Both the position numbers and the translations under genes were made by a program. From Actinomadura chibensis NBRC 106107 (GTDB lineage Bacteria > Actinomycetota > Actinomycetes > Streptosporangiales > Streptosporangiaceae), in assembly GCF_001552135.1 (NCBI RefSeq), contig NZ_BCQP01000039.1, forward strand, positions 1 through 64,000: a stretch of DNA of 64,000 nucleotides, written 5' to 3'. Shown here one piece after another: positions 42,501-48,162 of the stretch (positions within the stretch are counted from its first letter, which is position 1; each line of letters opens with the position of its first letter). The notes under the pieces were generated by a model that was given only the letters and a program-made list of their open reading frames with translations, did no database searches and was not told the origin of the DNA.

Positions 42501-44341
42501 CTTTCGGCGGGGTCGCCCGTCCGGATCCACGCGTCGGCGCGGGACGGGCCCAGCGGAGGCGGGGCGGGCCGGGCCGCCTCGTCGAAGCCGTCCTCGCCCA
42601 GCGACCGGTACCAGGTGAGGTCGTCGTCGCCGAGGACGAGGACGTCGGCGAGGCCGTCGCCGGAGAGGTCCACCAGCCGGGTGCGCGCGTCCTGCCAGTC
42701 GAGGACGGGACGGGACGGGAACGTCCGCCACGGCGTCCAGGCGCCGTCGGCGCGCTCGCTGAACCCCGGGACCGGGCCGTCGAAGGCGACCAGGTCGAGG
42801 TTGCCGTCGCCGTCGAGGTCGAGCAGCTCGCGCCGCCCGCCGCCCAGGCCGGACGGCACGGGCCGCGTCCCGACGGGACGGGTCGGGCCGAACCGGCCGG
42901 AGCCGAGGTTGGGCTTGTAGAACAGCTCCCCGGCCTGCTCGGTGAGGACGCCCGGCAGCCCCTCGCCGTCGAGGTCCGTCCAGCGGTAGGCGGGGGAGGT
43001 GAGCCCGGCGGGGAGGTTCTCGACGCCGTCCAGGCTTCGCACCTCGCGGTCGACCAGCGCGGGCGCGTAGCCGAACTCGATCGGGGGCATGGCGCGGGAC
43101 ACCCGCGTCCCGTCCGGCGCGCGGCGGAACCCGCGCCTGGTCACCGACGCCAGCGTGGACAGCCCGGACGGCCGCTGCACGTCGTAAACCAGGTCGAGCG
43201 ACTGGACGAGGCAGTCGGCGCCCGTCCCCGGCTCGTCCGGGAAGTGGTGCAGCAGCATGATGCGGCGGCAGAGCCGGTACGTGCGGACCTCGAACCCGGA
43301 GCGGTAGGTCGAGAACGGGTCGGGGCGGCACGTCCAGGAACGCTCCTCCGCGCCTCCGTCGCCGTGCTCCCCGTAGTCGAGGACGAGCTCGAACATCCAT
43401 CCGCCGGGACGCGGCGCGTCGTCCGGGCCCTGTGGCGCCAGGTTGCCGTAGCGGACGCGCTTGAGGTGGCGCGCCGCCGTGCGGGCGGCGGGGGAGCGGC
43501 CGTGCTCGTGCGGCGCGGCCAGGTCGACGCCCGCCGCGTCCTCGGCCTTGTACTCGTAGCGGATCGCGTTGCCGCGCCCGTCGAAGCTCGCGTCGGCCAG
43601 CCAGGTGAAGACGCGGGACGGGTCGGACGGGTCGGCGATCCGGTCGGCGGGCGCGCGGCCGAGGACGGTGGTGACGTTCTCGCGGTCGGTGATGCGCCAG
43701 TGGATGTCGCCCTGGGTCGGGCCGGGGGTCTCGTCCGTCCAGCGCTCGATCCGGGAGAACGCGTGGTCGGTCCGGGGGCGGTACCGGCGGACGGTGTAGT
43801 CGCGGCCCGCGCGCCGCGCCCGCCGCGTCCCGGGGACGGGGACGAGGTCGTCGCCGCCGACGAGGTGGAAGGTGTCCTCGTCGGCGGGCGGGCCGTGGTC
43901 GCGGTAGCGGGGGACGCCCCGGTCGGTCCGCCGGGTGACGGCCGGGACGTCGAGGTGCCAGCCGAGCCCGAACACGCCGCCGCCGGTGCCGGAGTCGTAG
44001 CCGAGCGCGAGCGACGGGCCGAAACCCTGCCGCCCCGGGCTGGCGGGGACGGGCACCGTCAGCGTCCCGGACCCGTTGGCGGGGTTGGCGGCGAACATCT
44101 CGCCCATGTCGCGGACCGCCCCGCCGCCCTTCGGCACGGAGAGCACCGGCGCCTGCGGCGCGCCGGACGACGACGCCGACGACGCGCCGGGCTGAGTGGC
44201 GGGCTGAGTGGCGGGCTGAGTGGCGGGCGGAGTGGTGGACGGCGTGCTGGAAGGTGTGCTGGACGGTGCGGCCGTCCCGGTGCGGCTCGTCCCGGATTCC
44301 CTCGGATCGGCCCCGTTCGGACTGGTCTGCCACGGCATCAT
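36569..44341 (-). CDS. TcB-TcC fusion: SpvB/TcdB/Rhs toxin
   Basis: A 2590-residue fusion. Order: Ser/Thr/Pro/Gln-rich start; SpvB-like domain (GSGTLTVPVPASPGRQGFGP, FGLGWHL, about 60-300); FG-GAP/VCBS repeats about 450-690 (DLDGDGNLDLV, DLSGDGLADVL, DMTGDGLADLV); TcdB middle region near 760 (LLTRMRNNLGAETSVRY); YD/Rhs repeats; Rhs core near 2127-2205 (YRFTGRERDRESGLQYHGARYY, then DPAG...DPSGHEG). The last ~385 residues are the variable toxin part. In Tc toxins TcB-TcC forms a cocoon that holds the cleaved toxin. Start ATG 44341 (MMPWQTS) is followed by a second ATG and has a weak ribosome site, so the exact start is uncertain. Confidence 0.9.
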   Translation of the reverse strand: MMPWQTSPNGADPRESGTSRTGTAAPSSTPSSTPSTTPPATQPATQPATQPGASSASSSGAPQAPVLSVPKGGGAVRDMGEMFAANPANGSGTLTVPVPASPGRQGFGPSLALGYDSGTGGGVFGLGWHLDVPAVTRRTDRGVPRYRDHGPPADEDTFHLVGGDDLVPVPGTRRARRAGRDYTVRRYRPRTDHAFSRIERWTDETPGPTQGDIHWRITDRENVTTVLGRAPADRIADPSDPSRVFTWLADASFDGRGNAIRYEYKAEDAAGVDLAAPHEHGRSPAARTAARHLKRVRYGNLAPQGPDDAPRPGGWMFELVLDYGEHGDGGAEERSWTCRPDPFSTYRSGFEVRTYRLCRRIMLLHHFPDEPGTGADCLVQSLDLVYDVQRPSGLSTLASVTRRGFRRAPDGTRVSRAMPPIEFGYAPALVDREVRSLDGVENLPAGLTSPAYRWTDLDGEGLPGVLTEQAGELFYKPNLGSGRFGPTRPVGTRPVPSGLGGGRRELLDLDGDGNLDLVAFDGPVPGFSERADGAWTPWRTFPSRPVLDWQDARTRLVDLSGDGLADVLVLGDDDLTWYRSLGEDGFDEAARPAPPPLGPSRADAWIRTGDPAESVQFADMTGDGLADLVRIRRGEVSYWPSLGHGRFGRRVVMDGGPLPAGPDEFDVRRVVLADVDGSGTSDLIYLGADGVRMYANRSGNGWAPAGELPVRFPHVDSAVQVSAIDLLGTGTLCLVWSSPLPDDASAPLRYVDLMRAGKPYLLTRMRNNLGAETSVRYTTSTKFYAADRAAGRPWPTKVPFPVHVVEEVEARDAVSRNVFTTRYAYHDGHYDGVEREFGGFGVVEQWDTQEIGALAASAANHDPATFLAPVLTRSWFHTGAPGGDTTGNTARVVARDPGHAGTRPARLTPDEERQAARVLRGSLLRQETYGLDGTPASARPYAVTEHAYTVELRQAGRGSPREDGFLPAVFTSYRSGSHEEHHERALFTVDGREVPDPRVTDDFVLDVDEFGDVLRTVAIAYGRRFPDPDPVLTAADRAEQARTRVVVTESEYTEAVDTGTAYRTPMQCEKRSAEVVGLRPSGRRFGADEIRDALDRVTVELPVTAWDDEGASGPARRLLELERSVFSRDDLSGPLPFGALEPLALPYETLRQVLTDELVDAEYGGLVDAARLASAGYVREDGAWWSPSGRVLFAPEDGGPAAEHFYLPHGFVDPFGARTRLRYDRYDLLVLSSTDAVGNVVSVGARDGDRVLPGGYDYRVLQPAVTCDANGNLSEAVHDALGRLTAIAVRGKPGDARDDLGDTVDGLDPDPDEADVLAYFADPHAPGLAERLLGRATSRTLFDPGAFHRTRGDAEPRPPATAVLSRADHVATGRPADPQHLITYSDGSGREAQHKAQAEPGADGRPRWSGTGWTIYNNKGLPVREYEPFFSPTPAFEFARVTGVSAIVFYDPIGRPVVTLHPDGGYGKVVFDPWRLATWDANDTVALRPDADPDARGLAGRYLAGLDAAGTPWRTWYEARAGGGLGAAERDAATQTLAHAGTPSRAWADALGRSFLTVRHDRGADGAAGDRFDRTLVRLDVQGRTREVRDPLGRAVSRMGYDLAGGLVRHAAIDSGPGHVLHDVLGAPCGSWSARGYALRTEYDPLHRPTRSFVTGPGIEGEREHQRAEYGEDVPDAAARNLRTRVHRTFDGAGVVTNDRYDADGNLAEATRQVARDFRGHPDWAGPVDLEPERYTGRSVFDARGRPVRVTTPDGATIIASYNPAGLLERLDARPSGGDTVPVVTGIEYNARGQRVAVEHGNGTRTDYAYDPFTFLLRGIVTVRDGERLQDLRHVYDPSGNVTAVQDESQQTLFFRNRVVRPGGRYRYDALYRLAEATGREHLARADGVRPPGPRRGGPPPHHPHDGGAMSRYTERYAYDPVGNLLAIVHAVADSATPGWTRTYRYDRESLLEPGVAGNRVGSVDGERFDHDPQGNVTALPGLAFLGWDPEDRLHVTAHRPPRPDTGEADAGGLGEATWSCYDSSGARIRKVTDRPGPDGERIRVRERLYLGPFEVFREYAPDGGVTVERTTLHVLDEDRRVALVERRTRGADRGPELLVRHQFDDHLGSPTLELDQRGRVLTREEFHPYGSTASESAARGARAAPKRYRFTGRERDRESGLQYHGARYYAPWLARWTSPDPAGTKESLSPYVYVAANPVRLADPSGHEGVEPRQLNLAETLKQEVVATRSGRGISQALRRDLQAMWEWWGGHGKVDAGHVGKAQWELRAGERGLVAAQPLAENRSLGVLERARAGAARALGKFARNAAGVDEGASAGARFGRAVRAAWRDDASFRSFLKTWKSSAGASGTAATAAAETGGAAAGAAAAAETGTLAESGAQLSLSFGAAESTGVRVATETESAIAAAQAGAKVRVADSVVKAAEAVAPVAAEAAPLAKEVGWATAAAKTGGRVLRAAAPALRVVGKVAGPLALAAGIHQAVTAKTTAEKADASVGLSSGVLGLSANPATGVAAAAVVAGGYVGGKVEAAVAEAGGGRGASVTAGTLAGAATGAAIGAAVGSVVPGLGTAAGAVVGGVAGAVGGFIKSYWK
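44190..44225. repeat. 12-bp tandem repeat, three perfect copies
   Basis: GGCTGAGTGGCG is repeated at 44190, 44202 and 44214, with degenerate copies to about 44270. On the coding (minus) strand it encodes the PATQ repeats and the Ser/Thr/Pro-rich leader of the Rhs/TcB protein. Repeats of this kind vary in copy number without frameshift. Confidence 0.85.
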
Positions 44342-44856
44342 CGCCGACCCCCGCGCGGACAGGGCGCTGGGCGGCGGCGTGCTCGGCCGACGCGTCAGCG
44401 CGCACCAATAACGATCTGCTGGCCGACCGACCCTTGACCGTCCGTGTAACAGCAAAGCAGAGCGGCTGTAATTTGTGACCGGGATTTTTGGGTCGGTTCG
44501 TGTCCGCATATGGCCGTTCCAGGAAAGAATCACGACGCGGCAAAGTCCGGGTAGATCGGTGGAAGGTGATCGATCGTGGTGGGCTGTGCCTTGTTTGCTA
44601 TGAATAACCGATTTGTCCGAGGTGTGGCGCCGGTGCGACCGGCGCTGGTCAGCGCGCCGAAGATCCAGATCCCGGTCGAATGGCGGACCGGCTCCGGCCC
44701 TTTGCCGGTTGCCGAATCCGGCCGCCGGGAACGGGAGGAATCGCGAAACGCCGAGTTCTCCTGCTGTTACGCTGGGTGCGGCTCCCGTGGCGTTATCAAT
44801 GGATTTCGCCCGGAATTCGGCTGTTCCGGCATCGTGGCTGTCCAGAATGGTGCGGC
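44342..44856. promoter_or_regulatory. AT-richer divergent intergenic region
   Basis: About 515 bases without a convincing gene, between the Tc operon (minus) and the sensor kinase (plus). The stretch 44440-44620 is clearly lower in GC than its surroundings and has several runs of A or T, so it probably holds both promoters. Short inverted pieces are present (for example ACAGC/GCTGT near 44450) but no strong operator is evident. Confidence 0.4.
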
Positions 44857-46725
44857 GTGGACGAACACGGCGACGACTCCGTACGCCCGGGCCACCGGGC
44901 GCTGTTCGCGGCGGGCGCGGCCCTGGTCGCGGCCGACGCCGGGCTCGCCGTCCGCTGGGGGACGTTCGGCCCGCTCTTCTACACCAAGGAGCTGGCACAG
45001 ATCGGGGCGTGGCTGCTGGCCGGGTTCCTCGTCGTGCGGGTGCGCCCAGGGCGTCCCATGGGCACCCTGATGCTCTCGCTCGGGCTGCTGCTCGGCTGCA
45101 CCGCGCCCGCCGCGTTCGCGCTCGTCTCCGGATCCGCGGCGCTGCGGCTGCTCGTGGCGGTGTCGTCCTGGCTGAACGCGTTCCAGCTCCCGCTCGGCGC
45201 GCACGTCTTCCTCGCCTACCCGACCGGCCGGCTGCGGGACGCCGCCGGACGGCGCGTGGTCGCCGGGGGCTACGCGTTCGGCGCGGTCAACGCCGTCGTC
45301 ATCGCGCTGTTCGGCATGCCGCGGCCGGACGGCCGGTGCCGCGACGTGTGCGCGCCCCTCACCCCGGTCCACGACCCCGGCCTCGCCAACGTCGCCGGGC
45401 TCGCGCTGTCGGCGGGCGGCGGGGTGCTGGCGGTGGTCGGCGGGGCGGTGATCGTCCGGCGGTACCGGCCCGCGGGCTGGCGGGAGCGGCGGGTGCTCGC
45501 CTTCCCCACCGTCGCGATGATCGTCACGGCCGGGCTGTGGACGCTGGTGAGCGTGCAGGGCGCGCTCCTGCCGTGGTTCTCCTACCCCGTGTTCGACGGG
45601 ACGCTCGCGGTGGCTCAGTTCGTCGCGGTCGCCTCCATCCCGGCGGCGTTCTTCATGGGCCTGCTGCGCGAGCGGCTGGACGAGGCGCGCGTGTCGGACC
45701 TCGTCCGCGAGATCGCCGAGCTGCCGCCGGACCTCCTGGAGGCCAAGCTCGCCGCCACCCTGCACGACCCCGGCCTGCGGATCGCGTTCCCCCTGGACGG
45801 CGGCCACGTCAGCGCGGACGGCACGCCCGCCGAACTGCCCGGCCCGGGCGACGGCGCCGCGATCACCGTGATCGGCGACCCGGCCGACCCGGTCGCGGTG
45901 CTGAGCCACGACCCGTCGCTGCACGCCGAGCCCCGGCTGCTGGAGGCGGTGACCGAGGCGACCCGGCTCGTCCTTGAGAACACGCGGCTGCAGGTGACGG
46001 CGCGGGCGCACCTCGCCCAGGTCCGGGCGCTGCTCGCGCGGATCGTCGCGGCCGAGGACGCCGCCCGCCACCGGCTCCAGCGCGACCTGCACGACGGGGC
46101 GCAGCCGCAGCTCGTCTGGGTCGGGCTGGAGCTCGCCCGGGTGCGCGCGGCCGCCGCCCGGACCGTCCCGGCCGCGCGCCGCGCCGACCTCGACAAGGCG
46201 CTCGACGAGGCGGAGGCGCGGCTGCGCGCCGCGCTCCGGTCGCTGCGCGAGCTGTCCCGGGGCATCCACCCGGCGGTGCTGACCACCGGGGGGCTGCGGG
46301 CCGCGCTGCGCGAGCTGGTCCGGCGCGCGGACGGGCCCGTCCGGCTGCACATGGAACGCGCGCTCCGCGACCTGCCGCAGCCGATCGCGCTCACCGCGTA
46401 CTTCGTCGTCAGCGAGGCGCTGACCAACGCGCTGCGGCACGCCGGCGCGGACCGGGTGGACGTCACCGCCGACCTCGCGGACGGGCGGGTGACCGTCCGC
46501 GTCGCCGACGACGGGACGGGCGGGGCCGCCGCCCGCCCCGGCTCGGGCCTCGCCGGGCTCCGCGACCGGGTGGCCGCCGTCGACGGCGTCCTCGACCTGC
46601 GCTCCGAACCGGGCGAGGGGACCGTCCTGACCGTCGTGATCCCCTGCCCCGGCCGCTTCGCGCGCGACCCGGACGCCCCGCCGAGGGACGCTGTACCGGA
46701 GGGGGATCAGCTCGCGCAGGAGTAG
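44857..46725 (+). CDS. NarL-type membrane sensor histidine kinase
   Basis: A sensor kinase of 622 residues if GTG 44857 (VDEHGDDS) is the start; the frame is open back to ATG 44680, but that part looks non-coding and neither start has a good ribosome site. N-terminal helices span roughly residues 15-290. The HisKA_3 motif is HRLQRDLHDGAQPQLVWVGLEL (His near 412) and the ATPase has SEALTNALRHAGADRV and GSGLAGLRDRV. It probably senses a membrane or external cue and phosphorylates a NarL-type regulator. None is adjacent; the nearest orphan is at 51147. Its 3' end overlaps the convergent kinase gene by 19 bases. Confidence 0.88.
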   Translation: MDEHGDDSVRPGHRALFAAGAALVAADAGLAVRWGTFGPLFYTKELAQIGAWLLAGFLVVRVRPGRPMGTLMLSLGLLLGCTAPAAFALVSGSAALRLLVAVSSWLNAFQLPLGAHVFLAYPTGRLRDAAGRRVVAGGYAFGAVNAVVIALFGMPRPDGRCRDVCAPLTPVHDPGLANVAGLALSAGGGVLAVVGGAVIVRRYRPAGWRERRVLAFPTVAMIVTAGLWTLVSVQGALLPWFSYPVFDGTLAVAQFVAVASIPAAFFMGLLRERLDEARVSDLVREIAELPPDLLEAKLAATLHDPGLRIAFPLDGGHVSADGTPAELPGPGDGAAITVIGDPADPVAVLSHDPSLHAEPRLLEAVTEATRLVLENTRLQVTARAHLAQVRALLARIVAAEDAARHRLQRDLHDGAQPQLVWVGLELARVRAAAARTVPAARRADLDKALDEAEARLRAALRSLRELSRGIHPAVLTTGGLRAALRELVRRADGPVRLHMERALRDLPQPIALTAYFVVSEALTNALRHAGADRVDVTADLADGRVTVRVADDGTGGAAARPGSGLAGLRDRVAAVDGVLDLRSEPGEGTVLTVVIPCPGRFARDPDAPPRDAVPEGDQLAQE

Positions 46726-48122
46726 GTGAAGGACGCGCTGTCCTGGATCGCGTGGTCGCCGAGGACGGTCAGCGTCGCGGTGAACCTGTGCCGCCCCTTC
46801 CCGTGGACCTTCCAGAGGAGGTGGACGGTCGTCCGGGTGCGGCCCTCGTCCACGGACTGGCGGAGGGGCGGCTCGGGCGCGTCCTCGTCGCTGCGCCACC
46901 ACTGGTAGGAGATCCGGCCGGGCTTGCCGTCGGTCGTGAGCGCGCCGGTGACGTCGACCTCGTCCCCGCAGCCGGGACGCGAGGGGTCGACCTTGACGTC
47001 CACGGCGGTTACGACCGGGTCCCCGGCGGGCCGGTGCGTCCAGGCGAACAGGCCGCCCGCCAGAACGAGCGGGATCAGCAGCGCCCACAGGAGGCGGGCG
47101 CTTCCGCGCCGCCTTCCCCGCCGCTTCGCCGGGACGCGGGGCGCCGTCCGGTACTCGTCCGGAACCTGCGAGACGGCGGTCGTGTCGGTCGTGGTCGGCT
47201 CGGCGGCACGGCGGTCCGGAGCGCGGAACGCCCGGCGGGCCGGAGCGCGGGCCGGGGGAGGGGCGGCGTCGTGGGCGGCGTCCAGCATCTCCAGCAGGCG
47301 CGCGGCGGTCGGACGGGCGTCCGGGTCCTTGCGCATCGCGGCGGCGACGGCGGCGCGCAGGCTCCCCGGCAGCCCGCCGAGGTCGGGCTCCTCGTTCATG
47401 ATCTGCCCGACCATGCGCTGCAGGGTGTCGCCGTCGAAGGGCCGGCGCCCGGTCGCCGCGAACACGATCACCCCGCCCCACGCGAAGACGTCGGACGCCG
47501 GGCGCGGGTCGTTGCGGAGCTGCTCGGGGGCCATGTAGGAGGGCGTGCCCACGGCCTGGCCCTTGCCGGTCATGCGGGTGGCGTCCGGCGTCCGCGCGAT
47601 GCCGAAGTCGATCACCCGGGGCCCGAACCTGGACAGCAGCACGTTCCCGGGCTTGAGGTCGCGGTGCATGATCCCCGCCCCGTGGACGCCCTTCAGCGCC
47701 GTCGCCACCGCGACCGCCAGCTGGTGCAGCTCGGCGCCGCGCAGCGGACCGCCGTCCGCGACGAGCGCGTGCAGGGTGGGGCCGTCGATGTACTCGGTGA
47801 CCAGGTAGGGGACGGGCGCGTCCGGGTCGGCGGCGAGCACCTCGGCGGTCGCGTACGGGGGGACCCTCTTCGCGCTCTCCGCCTCGCGCCGGAACCGGGC
47901 GCGGAACTCCTCGTCCCGCGCCAGCTCCGCGCGGATCGCCTTGATCGCGACCGGCCGCCCGTCGCGGGCGCGCCCGGCGTAGACCCGTCCCATGCCGCCC
48001 TCGCCGAGGAGGCCGGTGGTGCGGAACTCGCCGAACCAGCGGGGGTCGCCCGGCGCGAGCGGCGTGGCGCGGCCCGGCGGACCGTCCGCGTACGCGTCCG
48101 TGTTCAGGGGGATCGTCGTCAT
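46707..48122 (-). CDS. Receptor Ser/Thr protein kinase (PASTA-less)
   Basis: A 471-residue eukaryotic-like kinase. Kinase domain about 31-280: LLGEGGMGRVYAG, VAIKAI, HRDLKPGNVLL, VIDFGIAR, GTPSYMAPEQ. A juxtamembrane linker with basic RRGRRRGS leads to a helix near 342-362 (LLWALLIPLVLAGGLFAW). The outer 110 residues hold an Ig-like domain with cysteines (PSRPGCGDEVDV, FTYSCAS). It would sense an external ligand and phosphorylate cytoplasmic targets on Ser/Thr. It follows the other kinase gene on the same strand by 40 bases. Confidence 0.93.
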   Translation of the reverse strand: MTTIPLNTDAYADGPPGRATPLAPGDPRWFGEFRTTGLLGEGGMGRVYAGRARDGRPVAIKAIRAELARDEEFRARFRREAESAKRVPPYATAEVLAADPDAPVPYLVTEYIDGPTLHALVADGGPLRGAELHQLAVAVATALKGVHGAGIMHRDLKPGNVLLSRFGPRVIDFGIARTPDATRMTGKGQAVGTPSYMAPEQLRNDPRPASDVFAWGGVIVFAATGRRPFDGDTLQRMVGQIMNEEPDLGGLPGSLRAAVAAAMRKDPDARPTAARLLEMLDAAHDAAPPPARAPARRAFRAPDRRAAEPTTTDTTAVSQVPDEYRTAPRVPAKRRGRRRGSARLLWALLIPLVLAGGLFAWTHRPAGDPVVTAVDVKVDPSRPGCGDEVDVTGALTTDGKPGRISYQWWRSDEDAPEPPLRQSVDEGRTRTTVHLLWKVHGKGRHRFTATLTVLGDHAIQDSASFTYSCAS

Positions 48123-48162
48123 CGGGGCTCCTCGGTTCGGTCGGGCGCCGGGCGGCCGGGCG

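Noticed and set aside
44190..44270. CRISPR-like repeats
   Set aside because: The units are 12 bp, contiguous, without spacers and in frame within a gene.
26499..44543. Single minus-strand frame of about 6000 codons spanning both Tc genes
   Set aside because: Only its 3' part (from 36557) has TcA motifs. The upstream part is out of frame with the Rhs gene, whose own frame ends at 36569.
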